Of a DNA stretch of 64,000 nt, positions 31,333-41,384 are shown piece by piece. Within the stretch, counting starts at the first letter, position 1; each line of letters begins with the position of its first letter. The stretch comes from Pseudonocardia phyllosphaerae (lineage in GTDB: Bacteria > Actinomycetota > Actinomycetes > Mycobacteriales > Pseudonocardiaceae), in the NCBI RefSeq assembly GCF_046546475.1, contig NZ_JBKGXS010000001.1:558001-622000 (forward strand), written 5' to 3'. Both the position numbers and the translations under genes were made by a program. The notes beneath the pieces were generated by a model, which saw only the letters and a list, made by a program, of their open reading frames with translations, was not told the origin of the DNA and ran no database searches.

Positions 31333-31369
31333 ACGGTGCTCGCGCGGCGGTGCGCGGCGCGAGCACCGT
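31333..31369 (-). terminator. Hairpin between the alkene reductase and MHS transporter genes
   Basis: Perfect 13-base arms ACGGTGCTCGCGC (31333-31345) and GCGCGAGCACCGT (31357-31369), 11-base loop. Terminates the upstream reductase message or acts on the transporter's leader. Confidence 0.65.
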
Positions 31370-31422
31370 ACGACGGGAGATGCCCGGTTTCACCCGTCTG
31401 TGACGGGATTTCGGGATCGGCC

Positions 31423-32517
<1,095 letters not shown>

Positions 32518-32645
32518 GGGACGGCCTTTCCCTCGGGTACGGGTACGTCACCTTTCAACGATCATGGCCGCGGGCCTCATCCCGGCCGCGGGTTGACGCG
32601 CGTCACGCCCGCCGGGTCCGTGGGCGGATCCCGTCCGGCGCGCCA

Positions 32646-32651
32646 TATCGT
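32646..32651 (+). promoter_or_regulatory. Leaderless-type -10 box (TATCGT) before menD
   Basis: TATCGT ends 7 bases before ATG 32659; there is no ribosome binding site. Confidence 0.5.
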
Positions 32652-32658
32652 CGGCGGG

Positions 32659-34353
32659 ATGAACGGCTCCACCGCCCAGGCCCGCGTGATCGTCGACGAG
32701 CTCGTCCGCTCCGGCGTGACCGACGCCGTGCTGTGCCCGGGCTCGCGCAACGCGCCGCTGGCGTTCGCCCTGGCCCGGGCGGAGTCGCTCGGGCTGCTGC
32801 GCCTGCACGTCCGGATCGACGAGCGCACCGGCGCCTTCCTCGCGCTCGGTCTCGCGCTGGCCTCCGGGCGCCCGGTGCCGGTCGCGGTCACCTCGGGGAC
32901 CGCGGTGGCGAATCTGCACCCGGCGGTGCTGGAGGCCTCGCATGCCGGGGTCGCGCTGCTTGCGCTCACCGCGGACCGGCCGCCGGAGCTCGTCGGGACC
33001 GGGGCCAGCCAGACGATCGCGCAGGCCGGGCTGTTCGGCGGCGCGGTGCGCGCCGCGGCGACCGCCGCGGTGCCGACCGACACCTCCGCGGCGTCGGTCG
33101 CGCGCTGGCGCTCCACGGTGGCCCGGGTGCTGGCCGCCGCGACCGGCACCGGGGGCGGCGCGCCGGGCCCGGTGCAGCTGGACCTGCCCTACGCCGACCC
33201 GCTGGTCCCCGACGACGCCCCGGCCGGCCCGCAGGTCACCGACGAGCAGGCGGGTCCCGGCCTGCTCGGCGACCTGCCCGCCGGGCGCGACGGCGGCGGT
33301 GCCTGGACCGCGGTGCCCCGCCCGGTCCGCGCGCTGCCGCCGCTGCCGCTGGACCCGGCCGCGCCCACCCTGGTGGTCGCCGGGTCGGGTGGTCCGGAGC
33401 CGGACCCCGGGCTGCTCGGCGGGGCGCCGCTGGCGGCCGAGCCGTCGTCGGCGTGGTGGCCGTACGCGACCCGCACCGCGCCGTGGCTGCTCGACCGGCC
33501 GGAGCTGCGGCCCACCCAGGTCGTGGTGCTGGGCAGGCCCACGCTGCACCGCGCGGTGAGCAGGCTGCTGGCCGACCCGGCCGTCGCCGTGTACGCCGAC
33601 CCTGGCCCGGACGGCGCCCCGTGGACCGACGTCGCCGGCACCGTCCGCGCCGTCGGGGCGCTGCCCGCGCTCAGCCCGCCGGAGGCGTGGAGCCGGGCCT
33701 GGGCGGACGCCGACCGCACCCTCGGCGCGGCCCTGGACACCGCGCTGGACACCCCGGACGGTCCCGCGGCCGGGGCGCCGGGGCTGCGGCTGGCCCGCGA
33801 GGTCGTGGCCGCCCAGCCCGACGGCGCGCAGCTGGTGCTCGGCTCGTCGAACCCGGTCCGCGACGTCGCCCTCGCCGCGGCCCCGCGGGCCGGGCTGACC
33901 GTGCGGTCCAACCGCGGCGTCGCCGGGATCGACGGGACGGTGTCCACCGCCACCGGCGCCGCGCTCGCCCACTCCGGCGGCCCGACGGTGCTGCTGCTCG
34001 GCGACCTGACCCTGCTGCACGACACGACGGGCCTGGTCACCGGTCCGGCCGAGGCGCGGCCGGACCTCACCGTCGTCGTGCTCGACGACGACGGCGGCGG
34101 CATCTTCAGCCTGCTCGAACAGGGTGGCCCGGCGCACGCGCACGCCTTCGAGCGGATCTTCGGCACGCCCACCGGTGTCGACCTCGCGGGCCTGGCCCGG
34201 GCCGCGGGCTGGACCGTCACCGACTGGTCCGGCGACCCCGCCGAGCTGGCCGCCCGCCCCGGCTCCGGACGACGCCTGGTGCGCGTCGCGGCCACCCGCT
34301 CCGGCCTGCGCGACGCGCACGCGGCCCTGCGGGACGCCCTGCGGGACGCCTGA
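32659..34353 (+). CDS. menD: 2-succinyl-5-enolpyruvyl-6-hydroxy-3-cyclohexene-1-carboxylate synthase
   Basis: TPP enzyme joining isochorismate and 2-oxoglutarate, the first committed menaquinone step. 564 residues, usual length. N-terminal DELVRSGVTDAVLCPGSRNAPLAFAL, the substrate/TPP Glu region RIDERTGAFLALGLA, VTSGTAVANLHPAV, ADRPPELVGTGASQTIAQ, and the C-terminal TPP/Mg motif LLGDLTLLHDTTGL...DDDGGGIFSLLEQ. ATG 32659 gives the family N-terminus; the frame happens to be open for kilobases upstream, which is not biological. It converges with menF, 20 bases apart. Confidence 0.96.
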   Translation: MNGSTAQARVIVDELVRSGVTDAVLCPGSRNAPLAFALARAESLGLLRLHVRIDERTGAFLALGLALASGRPVPVAVTSGTAVANLHPAVLEASHAGVALLALTADRPPELVGTGASQTIAQAGLFGGAVRAAATAAVPTDTSAASVARWRSTVARVLAAATGTGGGAPGPVQLDLPYADPLVPDDAPAGPQVTDEQAGPGLLGDLPAGRDGGGAWTAVPRPVRALPPLPLDPAAPTLVVAGSGGPEPDPGLLGGAPLAAEPSSAWWPYATRTAPWLLDRPELRPTQVVVLGRPTLHRAVSRLLADPAVAVYADPGPDGAPWTDVAGTVRAVGALPALSPPEAWSRAWADADRTLGAALDTALDTPDGPAAGAPGLRLAREVVAAQPDGAQLVLGSSNPVRDVALAAAPRAGLTVRSNRGVAGIDGTVSTATGAALAHSGGPTVLLLGDLTLLHDTTGLVTGPAEARPDLTVVVLDDDGGGIFSLLEQGGPAHAHAFERIFGTPTGVDLAGLARAAGWTVTDWSGDPAELAARPGSGRRLVRVAATRSGLRDAHAALRDALRDA

Positions 34354-34373
34354 GCAGCAGGCGGGGAGGCGCG

Positions 34374-35618
34374 CTACCCGGCGAGGGCGTCGCGGACCGC
34401 GCGCATCTTGGCGGCGGCCTCGCACACCTCGGCGTCCGGATCGGAGTCGGCGACGATCCCGCCGCCGGCGAACAGCCGGGCGGTGTGCCCGGTCAGCTCC
34501 GCGCAGCGCAGCGCGATGCCCATCTCGCCGCCACCCTCGGCGTCGACCCAGCCGACCGGGCCTGCGTAGCGGCCGCGGTCCATGCCCTCGATCTCGGCGA
34601 TCATCGCCATCGCGTCCGGGGTCGGGGTCCCGCCGACGGCGGCCGTCGGGTGCACCGCCTCCAGCAGCGTGAGCAGCGACACCGGGCGCTGCGGGTCGAG
34701 GCGGGCGCGGACGTCGCTCGCCAGGTGCGACACGTTCGGCAGGGTGAGCACCTGCGGGGCCTCGGGCACCTGCAGCTCCGCGACCAGCGGGCGCAGCGAC
34801 GCGGCCAGGGAGTCCACGGCGTAGGCGTGCTCGCGGCGGTCCTTGGCCGAGGCGATCAGCGCCCCGCCGACGTCGTCGCCGGTGGTGGCGGGCCACATCG
34901 TCCCGGCCAGCACCCGGGACTCGAGGGTGCGCCCGTGCAGCCGCAGCAACAGCTCCGGGGTGGCGCCCACCAGCCCGTCGACGGCGAAGCTCCAGCACGT
35001 GGGGTAGCGCGTGGACAGACCGCGCAGCAGGAAGCGGGCGTCGAGCGGGGTGTCGGCGTGCGCGAGCAGGTCGTGCGCCAGCACCACCTTGTCCAGCTCG
35101 CCGGCCTGCATCCGCTCGACGGCCTCGGCGACGACCCCGCGGTAGCGGGTCGCGGACACCTCGTTGTCGGAGTAGCGCAGCCGCCCGCCCGGCCGGACCG
35201 GTGACGGGGCGGGCAGCGGGGCGTCGTCGAACTCGGTTCCCGGCGGCACGATCTCGGTGACCCAGGCCCGGTCCCCGCGGCGGCCCACGACCACCCGCGG
35301 GACGACGAGCGCGGACCCCGGCGAACCGGGGTCGAAGGTGAAGGAGCCGAACGCGACAGCGCCGGTGCCGGGCAGCCGGACGTCGTCGGTGACCGCGGAA
35401 CCGGCGACCACCGCCCGCCACCAGGTGTCGGCGTCGGCGAACCGGGACCGGCCCGACCCGGTGAACCGGGCCGCGCATCCCCAGCCGACCAGACCGTCGC
35501 CCTCACGGACCCAGCTGAGCTCGCCGGCTCCGCCGGGCAGCACGTCCAGCAGGGGACCGTCGAGCTGCAGCGGCCGGGTGCGCACGCGTAAAGCGGTTGT
35601 GGGTGGAGCGAGGGTCAC
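34374..35618 (-). CDS. menF: Isochorismate synthase
   Basis: Chorismate-binding enzyme that makes isochorismate for MenD. 414 residues from GTG 35618, supported by TACCCT 6 bases upstream. Motifs: VERMQAGELDKVVLAHDLL, TPELLLRLHGRTLESRVLAGT, the catalytic-site VHPTAAVGGTPTPDAM, and GRYAGPVGWVDAEGGGEMGIALRCAEL. It might instead act in siderophore or salicylate synthesis (EntC/DhbC type), but its place beside menD makes menaquinone the likely use. Confidence 0.92.
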   Translation of the reverse strand: MTLAPPTTALRVRTRPLQLDGPLLDVLPGGAGELSWVREGDGLVGWGCAARFTGSGRSRFADADTWWRAVVAGSAVTDDVRLPGTGAVAFGSFTFDPGSPGSALVVPRVVVGRRGDRAWVTEIVPPGTEFDDAPLPAPSPVRPGGRLRYSDNEVSATRYRGVVAEAVERMQAGELDKVVLAHDLLAHADTPLDARFLLRGLSTRYPTCWSFAVDGLVGATPELLLRLHGRTLESRVLAGTMWPATTGDDVGGALIASAKDRREHAYAVDSLAASLRPLVAELQVPEAPQVLTLPNVSHLASDVRARLDPQRPVSLLTLLEAVHPTAAVGGTPTPDAMAMIAEIEGMDRGRYAGPVGWVDAEGGGEMGIALRCAELTGHTARLFAGGGIVADSDPDAEVCEAAAKMRAVRDALAG

Positions 35619-35624
35619 GTATCG

Positions 35625-35630
35625 AGGGTA
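35625..35630 (-). promoter_or_regulatory. Leaderless-type -10 box (TACCCT) before menF
   Basis: On the minus strand TACCCT ends 6 bases before GTG 35618. Confidence 0.5.
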
Positions 35631-35700
35631 GGCAACGCTTCCACGACGGTGTGCAGCGCCGGGGGAGGCACCGGCCACACCGGGTGTGGCCCATCGCTCC

Positions 35701-35706
35701 TACACT
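35701..35706 (+). promoter_or_regulatory. Leaderless-type -10 box (TACACT)
   Basis: TACACT ends 6 bases before GTG 35713. Confidence 0.45.
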
Positions 35707-35712
35707 TCCGGC

Positions 35713-36189
35713 GTGACCACTCCGACCGGCGACGTGCTGACCGAGTCCCGGGCCGCGGCCGGGCGGGTGTTCGCCACGTTGCGCCGCCGGGTCCCCGAGA
35801 TCGTGATCGGGATCGGCGTGGTCTGGACGCTGCTCTGCCTCATCGCCCTCGGTGCCGCCGCGCTGGACGACAACTCGATCTCCTCGCACCGGGTGACCAC
35901 CTCGGCGACGGTGCTGGAGGGGTCCGACTACTGGCGCTCGGTGGTCCGTTTCGTCGACTCCGAGGGCCGCATGCAGACCCCCGGCAACGGCGTGTTCTAC
36001 CCCAGCGGACTCACCCCGGGACAGAACATCTACGTCGACTACGACGAGACGAACCCGTCCAAGGTGCGCGTCTCCGGCCGGTCCGCGCTGGGCGGGATCC
36101 TGCCGACGGCCGGGGCGATCGTCGCAGGCTGGGTCGTGCTCGCGCCGCTCGCGGTGTACCTGCGCCGCCGCCGCGCCCGCCGCGGCTGA
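35713..36189 (+). CDS. DUF3592-like membrane protein
   Basis: 158 residues from GTG 35713. Membrane segments near residues 31-52 and 122-145 bracket an external domain with the DUF3592-type pattern: TTSATVLEGSDYWRSVVRFVDSEGRMQTP...GQNIYVDYDETNPSKVRVSG. It ends in a basic RRRRARRG. In mycobacteria a similar-sized membrane protein (Rv0556) sits between menD and mgtA, so the position is conserved. Function unknown. Confidence 0.82.
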   Translation: MTTPTGDVLTESRAAAGRVFATLRRRVPEIVIGIGVVWTLLCLIALGAAALDDNSISSHRVTTSATVLEGSDYWRSVVRFVDSEGRMQTPGNGVFYPSGLTPGQNIYVDYDETNPSKVRVSGRSALGGILPTAGAIVAGWVVLAPLAVYLRRRRARRG

Positions 36190-36235
36190 GCAACGTCCCC
36201 GGCGCCCGAGCAACGCCCGCGGCGCCCGGGAGCCG

Positions 36236-37069
36236 TCAGCCGCGCCAGAGCGCGCACACCTCCGCGGCCACCTCCGGTGCCGCGACGACCAGCCCGCCGG
36301 CGGGCATCGGCTCGCTGCGGCCGTCGCGGCCGAACACCAGCGCCCCGGCCTCGGCGGCCAGGCAGAGCGCCCCTGCGACGTCCCACTCGTGGTAGTGCTC
36401 CAGCACGGCCGCGACCGCGTGCCCCAGCGCGACCTGGGTGATCGCCAGCGCCGCCGAGCCCAGCACCCGGACCCCGGCGTGCGCCTCGCGGCAGCGCGCC
36501 ACCACGCCGTCGCCGGGGTCCTCGGCGCACACCAGCGACCCGGCCAGCCGCGGGGCGGTGCGGGCCGGGACCGACAGGCCGTTGGCCCGGAAGCCGCGCC
36601 CGCGGGCGGCGGCGTAGATCTGGCCCCGGCCCGGGTCGGCGACGACGCCGACGGCGGGCCCGTAGGCGTCGACCAGCGCCAGGCTGTAGGCGCACCAGGG
36701 CAGGCCCGCCACGTAGTTCGCGGTCCCGTCGACCGGGTCGACGACCCAGCGCATCGGGGCCTCGCCCGCACCGGTGTCCGCGCCGAACTCCTCGCCGACG
36801 ACCGGGAAGCCGGGGAACTCCGTGGCCAGCACCCGGCGGGTGTGCCGCTCCAGGGTCCGGTCGGTGTCGGTGACCCAGTCGAACGGGTTCGCCTTGACCG
36901 AGCGCCCGGCGGCGTCCCCGAGCTCGCGCCCGAGCGTCGCGGTGATCACCTCGGCGGCGTCGTTGGCGAGCCGGCCGGCCGTCTCGAGAGCACGGGAGAG
37001 CAGTGCCGAATCCACTGGGGCGGAATCCACCGGGGACCCCTGTCGGGAGGTGTGCGGGACGGCCGTCAT
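36236..37069 (-). CDS. Inositol monophosphatase family protein
   Basis: 277 residues from ATG 37069. Mg-dependent phosphatase motifs: VVGEEFGAD, the core WVVDPVDGTANYVAG (DPxDGT), and the second metal motif HEWDVAGALCLAAEAGALVFG. Substrates of the family include inositol-1-phosphate, histidinol phosphate and 3'-phosphoadenylate. Its divergent neighbour is a mannosyltransferase, so a link to inositol lipids is possible but unproven. Confidence 0.9.
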   Translation of the reverse strand: MTAVPHTSRQGSPVDSAPVDSALLSRALETAGRLANDAAEVITATLGRELGDAAGRSVKANPFDWVTDTDRTLERHTRRVLATEFPGFPVVGEEFGADTGAGEAPMRWVVDPVDGTANYVAGLPWCAYSLALVDAYGPAVGVVADPGRGQIYAAARGRGFRANGLSVPARTAPRLAGSLVCAEDPGDGVVARCREAHAGVRVLGSAALAITQVALGHAVAAVLEHYHEWDVAGALCLAAEAGALVFGRDGRSEPMPAGGLVVAAPEVAAEVCALWRG

Positions 37070-37246
37070 GCACACCGAGTCTCGTGACCCCGGGTGTCCC
37101 GTCCGCGACCGCGAGATGACCACCGCGTACCGCCGCGGACAACTCGGACGACCAGGTGGGACGGGGTACCCGATGTTCGCCCACGGTTCTGCGTCCGATC
37201 ATGCCGCGGACCCGGACCGGCGTTGCGCCGCAGCCACGGTGCAGCA

Positions 37247-38407
37247 GTGCGCGTCGCAATCGTCTCGGAATGTTTCCTGCCGGTGGTCAACGGAGTCACC
37301 AACTCGGTCCTGCGGGTGTGCGAGCACCTGCGGGCCGCCGGGCACGACGTGTGCGTCGTGGCCCCGGGAACGGGCGAGTCGACCGAGTACGAGGGCATCC
37401 CGGTGATCCGGATCCCGGCCGTCGAGCTCCCCGTCGTCAACTCGATGCCCGTCGGCGTGCCCAGCCGCCGGATCCTGCGCGCGCTGCGCGCCTTCCGCCC
37501 GGACGTCGTCCATCTCGCGGCGCCGTTCGTGGTCGGGGCGCGCGGGCTCGCCGCGGCCCGGAGGCTCGGCATCCCGACGGTCGCGATCTACCAGACCGAC
37601 GTCGCCGGGTTCGCCTCCTCCTACGGCCTCGGCCTGACCGCGCGGGCGGCCTGGCGCTGGACCTGCCGGCTGCACGGTCTCGCCGACCGCACGCTCGCGC
37701 CGTCGAGCTGGGCGACCGGCGCGCTGCGCAGCCGGGGCGTGCCGCGGGTGCACCAGTGGGCCCGCGGCGTCGACACCCGGCGGTTCACCCCCTCCAAGCG
37801 CGACGAGGCCCTGCGCGCCGAGCTCGCCCCCGGCGGCGAGCGGCTGATCGGCTTCGTCGGCCGGCTCGCCCCGGAGAAGCAGGTCGACCGGCTCGCGACG
37901 CTGGCCGGGCTGCCCGGCACCCGCCTGGTGGTCGTCGGCGACGGCCCGAGCGCGGAGAGCCTGCGCGCCAGGGTGCCCTCGGCGGCGTTCCTCGGGCACC
38001 GCGGCGGCGAGGAGCTGTCCCGGATCTACGCCTCGCTGGACGTGTTCGTGCACACCGGCCAGGCCGAGACGTTCTGCCAGGCGGTGCAGGAGGCGCTGGC
38101 CTCCGGGGTCCCGGTCGTCGCACCGGACGCCGGCGGCCCGCGGGACCTGGTCCTGCCCGGGCGCACCGGCTACCTGGTCGCGCCGCGTCCCGACGGCGGC
38201 CTGCCCGGCGACCCGGCCACCGACGCCGCCGACGCCGACCTGGTGGAGGCCGTGCGCGCGCTGTGCGAGCCGGTGCGCAACCGCGCCTTCGGCCTCGCCG
38301 CCCGCCAGTCGGTGCTGCGCCGTACCTGGACCGCGGTCGGCGACGAGCTGCTGGCCCACTACAACGACGTCGTCCGCACCGGGCCCGCGGACCGGACCGC
38401 CGCCTGA
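37247..38407 (+). CDS. mgtA: GT4-family alpha-mannosyltransferase (MgtA-like)
   Basis: 386 residues from GTG 37247. GT-B fold: N-terminal VAIVSECFLPVVNGVTNSVLRV, YQTDVAGFASSYGLGLTARA, GFVGRLAPEKQVDRLATLAG, and the nucleotide-sugar motif AETFCQAVQEALASGVPVVAP with the EX7E glutamates. It closely follows the layout of mycobacterial Rv0557 (MgtA/PimB), a GDP-mannose-dependent mannosyltransferase working on glucuronosyl-diacylglycerol or phosphatidylinositol mannosides. The same flanking genes (menD, small membrane protein, menG) support this. Confidence 0.88.
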   Translation: MRVAIVSECFLPVVNGVTNSVLRVCEHLRAAGHDVCVVAPGTGESTEYEGIPVIRIPAVELPVVNSMPVGVPSRRILRALRAFRPDVVHLAAPFVVGARGLAAARRLGIPTVAIYQTDVAGFASSYGLGLTARAAWRWTCRLHGLADRTLAPSSWATGALRSRGVPRVHQWARGVDTRRFTPSKRDEALRAELAPGGERLIGFVGRLAPEKQVDRLATLAGLPGTRLVVVGDGPSAESLRARVPSAAFLGHRGGEELSRIYASLDVFVHTGQAETFCQAVQEALASGVPVVAPDAGGPRDLVLPGRTGYLVAPRPDGGLPGDPATDAADADLVEAVRALCEPVRNRAFGLAARQSVLRRTWTAVGDELLAHYNDVVRTGPADRTAA

Positions 38408-38420
38408 GGTCCGGCCCGGC

Positions 38421-38426
38421 TAACCT
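38421..38426 (+). promoter_or_regulatory. Leaderless-type -10 box (TAACCT) before menG
   Basis: TAACCT ends 6 bases before GTG 38433. Confidence 0.5.
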
Positions 38427-38432
38427 CGACGG

Positions 38433-39125
38433 GTGTCCCGCGCCGAGCTCGACAAGGATCCGCACGACGTCGCCCGCATGTTCGACGGCGTCGCCCGGCG
38501 CTACGACCTGACGAACACGGCGCTGTCCGGCGGGCAGGACCGCTACTGGCGGATCCAGACCCGCAAGGCGCTCGCGCTGCAGCCGGGGGAGAAGGTCCTC
38601 GACCTCGCCGCCGGGACCGCGGTCTCCACCGTCGAGCTGGCCAAGGACGGCGCCTGGTGCGTCGCCGGGGACTTCTCGCTGGGCATGCTGCGTGCCGGTG
38701 CCCGCCGCGGCGTCCCCAAGGTCGCCTCGGACGCCTTGGCCCTGCCCTTCGCCGACGGCGTGTTCGACGCCGTGACGATCTCCTTCGGCCTGCGCAACGT
38801 GGCTGACACCGTCGCCGGCCTGCGCGAGATGGCGCGGGTGACCCGCCCGGGAGGCCGTCTGGTCGTCTGCGAGTTCTCCACGCCCACCTGGGCGCCGTTC
38901 CGGGCGCTGTACCAGGACGTCGTGCTGGCCCACGCGCTGCCGGCGATCGCGCGGACGGTCTCGTCGAACCCCGAGGCCTACCTGTACCTGGCGGAGTCCA
39001 TCCGGGACTGGCCGGACCAGGCCGCGCTGTCGCAGAAGATCGCCGACGCCGGCTGGGAGCGCGTTGCCTGGCGCAACCTCACCTTCGGCGCCGTCGCGCT
39101 GCACCGGGCCTACAAGCCCTTCTGA
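38433..39125 (+). CDS. menG: Demethylmenaquinone methyltransferase
   Basis: SAM-dependent enzyme for the last core menaquinone step. 230 residues. UbiE/COQ5 signatures: MFDGVARRYDLTNTALSGGQDRYWR, SAM motif VLDLAAGTAVSTVELAK, ISFGLRNVADTVAGLREMARV (motif with GLRNV), and VVCEFSTPTWAPFRALYQ. 26 bases after mgtA, with its own -10 box. A perfect hairpin follows. In relatives a geranylgeranyl-reductase/MenJ gene often comes next; it is absent here. Confidence 0.95.
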   Translation: MSRAELDKDPHDVARMFDGVARRYDLTNTALSGGQDRYWRIQTRKALALQPGEKVLDLAAGTAVSTVELAKDGAWCVAGDFSLGMLRAGARRGVPKVASDALALPFADGVFDAVTISFGLRNVADTVAGLREMARVTRPGGRLVVCEFSTPTWAPFRALYQDVVLAHALPAIARTVSSNPEAYLYLAESIRDWPDQAALSQKIADAGWERVAWRNLTFGAVALHRAYKPF

Positions 39126-39146
39126 TCCCACACCCGTTGCGCCGCA

Positions 39147-39174
39147 GCGGATCCGGCGGCATCGCCCGATCCGC
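39147..39174 (+). terminator. Hairpin terminator after menG
   Basis: Arms GCGGATC (39147-39153) and GATCCGC (39168-39174), a C/C mismatch, then an inner GGCG/CGCC stem with a 4-base loop; 21 bases after the menG stop. It separates menG from the nuo promoter. Confidence 0.7.
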
Positions 39175-39199
39175 CGACGCGAAACGGTGACCTGCGTCC

Positions 39200-39205
39200 T
39201 ACACT
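39200..39205 (+). promoter_or_regulatory. -10 box of the nuo operon promoter
   Basis: TACACT, about 215 bases before nuoA; the start of transcription would be near 39212. No convincing -35 was found. A second candidate -10 is TAGGGT at 39352-39357. Confidence 0.5.
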
Positions 39206-39214
39206 CGTGGGGCG

Positions 39215-39233
39215 TTCGTGAAGTTTTTCACAA
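39215..39233 (+). promoter_or_regulatory. Rex (NADH/NAD redox sensor) operator
   Basis: TTCGTGAAGTTTTTCACAA has the GTGAA-N4-TTCAC core (39218-39231) with the exact spacing of actinobacterial Rex operators (consensus TGTGAACGCGTTCACA); the right half TTCACAA is perfect, the left half has one change. It lies just downstream of the predicted start, a repressing position. Rex is known to control nuo in Streptomyces coelicolor. Confidence 0.75.
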
Positions 39234-39307
39234 GCGTGACCCACGACATGCACGGGCGAGGTTCGCGACCAGCGACGATGCCGTCCGGGTGTGACCTGGG
39301 CCCTCGC

Positions 39308-39326
39308 CGAGGTAAGGCTCGCCTGG
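39308..39326 (+). promoter_or_regulatory. Possible DtxR/IdeR-type iron box in the nuo leader
   Basis: CGAGGTAAGGCTCGCCTGG matches 13 of 19 positions of the TTAGGTTAGGCTAACCTAA consensus, including AGGT and AGGCT. It sits inside a larger inverted repeat (GGGTGTGAC 39287-39295, GTCACACCC 39334-39342). Weak on its own. Confidence 0.35.
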
Positions 39327-39419
39327 GTCGTTCGTCACACCCCGGGCGACATAGGGTCGGTTGCGACAGCCTGTCGATCACCACCAACGACGGTGGCCGC
39401 GCGATCACAGAGGTGACGG

Positions 39420-39785
39420 ATGCTCGACTCCTACCTTCCGCTCGTCCTGCTGTTCGCCCTGGCTGCGCTGTTCGCGGTGGGCTCCGTCGCCGCGGCCCCG
39501 CTGGTGGGCCCGCGGCGGTTCAACCGGGCGAAGCTGGACTCCTACGAGTGCGGCATCGAGCCGTCGCCGCAGCCGATCGTCGGCGGCGGGCGCGTCCCGG
39601 TCGCGTACTACCTCACGGCGATGTTGTTCATCCTGTTCGACATCGAGCTGGTGTTCATGTACCCGTACGCCGTCGTCGCCGACGCCGTCGGTGTCTTCGG
39701 GTTCGTGGCCATCACGCTCTACATCGCCACGATCGCCTTCGCGTACGCCTACGAATGGCGTCGCGGCGGGCTCGAGTGGAGCTGA
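39420..39785 (+). CDS. nuoA: NADH-quinone oxidoreductase subunit A
   Basis: Membrane-arm subunit near the quinone site. 121 residues, three membrane segments. Signature RFNRAKLDSYECGIEP with the conserved Cys, and MLFILFDIELVFMYPYAV. Ribosome binding site GAGGTG a few bases before the ATG. First gene of the nuoA-N operon, with a ~200-base leader containing the Rex site. Confidence 0.96.
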   Translation: MLDSYLPLVLLFALAALFAVGSVAAAPLVGPRRFNRAKLDSYECGIEPSPQPIVGGGRVPVAYYLTAMLFILFDIELVFMYPYAVVADAVGVFGFVAITLYIATIAFAYAYEWRRGGLEWS

Positions 39786-39792
39786 GGCTTTC

Positions 39793-40541
<749 letters not shown>

Positions 40542-40545
<4 letters not shown>

Positions 40546-41384
40546 CCCCGCCGAGCAAGTCCACCGGCCCCACGGAGCCGACCGGTACCTCCAAGGACGA
40601 CGCCGAGCCCACCGGCGGCGCGCACTCGTCGTCGCAGGAGAGCGGAGCCGCGCTGGAGCAGCAGGAGGCCGGGGGCGGCGGCGACGCGCTGTCCGGCACC
40701 CGCCCGGCCGCGAAGATCACCGAGACCCGCAGCCGGTCCGGCATGTTCGGCGTGCGCGGCACCGGCGACACCTCCGGCTACGGCGGCCTGCGGCTGCCCG
40801 GGCACGCCCCGGCCCCGGCCGAGCGCCCGTTCGGCGGCTGGTTCGACGAGCTCGCCGACGAGCTCGGCGACGCCATGGACGAGCGCGGCATCCCGCGCGC
40901 GGCGATCGAGCAGGTCACGATCGACCGCGACGAGATGACCCTCTACGTCGTCCCGGACCAGGTGCTCGCGATCGCCCGCACGCTGCGCGACGATCCGGGC
41001 CTGCGGTTCGAGTTCTGCTCGTCGGTCTCGGCGGTGGACTACTCCGCGCCCGACGGCGAGCCGGTCGACCGGCCGCTGCACGTCGTGCTGCACCTGCTGT
41101 CGATGACCTACCGGCGCCGGATCCGCGTCGAGGCGGCGCTGGACCTGGAGAACCCGCACGTCGACAGCGTCGTCGAGGTCTACCCGACCGCCGACTGGCA
41201 CGAGCGCGAGACCTGGGACATGTTCGGGATCGTCTTCGACGGCCACCCCGCGCTCACCCGGATCCTCATGCCCGACGACTGGGACGGCCACCCCCAGCGC
41301 AAGAGCTACCCGCTGGGCGGCGTCCCCGTGGAGTACAAGGGCGCGGAGATCCCGCCGCCCGACGAGCGGAGGGCCTACTCGTGA
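40542..41384 (+). CDS. nuoC: NADH-quinone oxidoreductase subunit C
   Basis: Peripheral-arm 30-kDa subunit. 280 residues: a Ser/Thr/Glu-rich N-terminal extension of roughly 60 residues, then the conserved core. Signatures are EVYPTADWHERETWDMFGIVFDGHPALTRILMPDDWDGHPQRKSYPLGG, cited here by its pieces ERETWDMFGI and HPQRKSYPLGG. Stop overlaps the nuoD GTG. Confidence 0.95.

Noticed and set aside
36190..36235. Short direct repeats CGAGCAACG in the gap between the DUF3592 and inositol phosphatase genes
   Set aside because: Only two imperfect copies of about 20 bases, too short to support an element or terminator.
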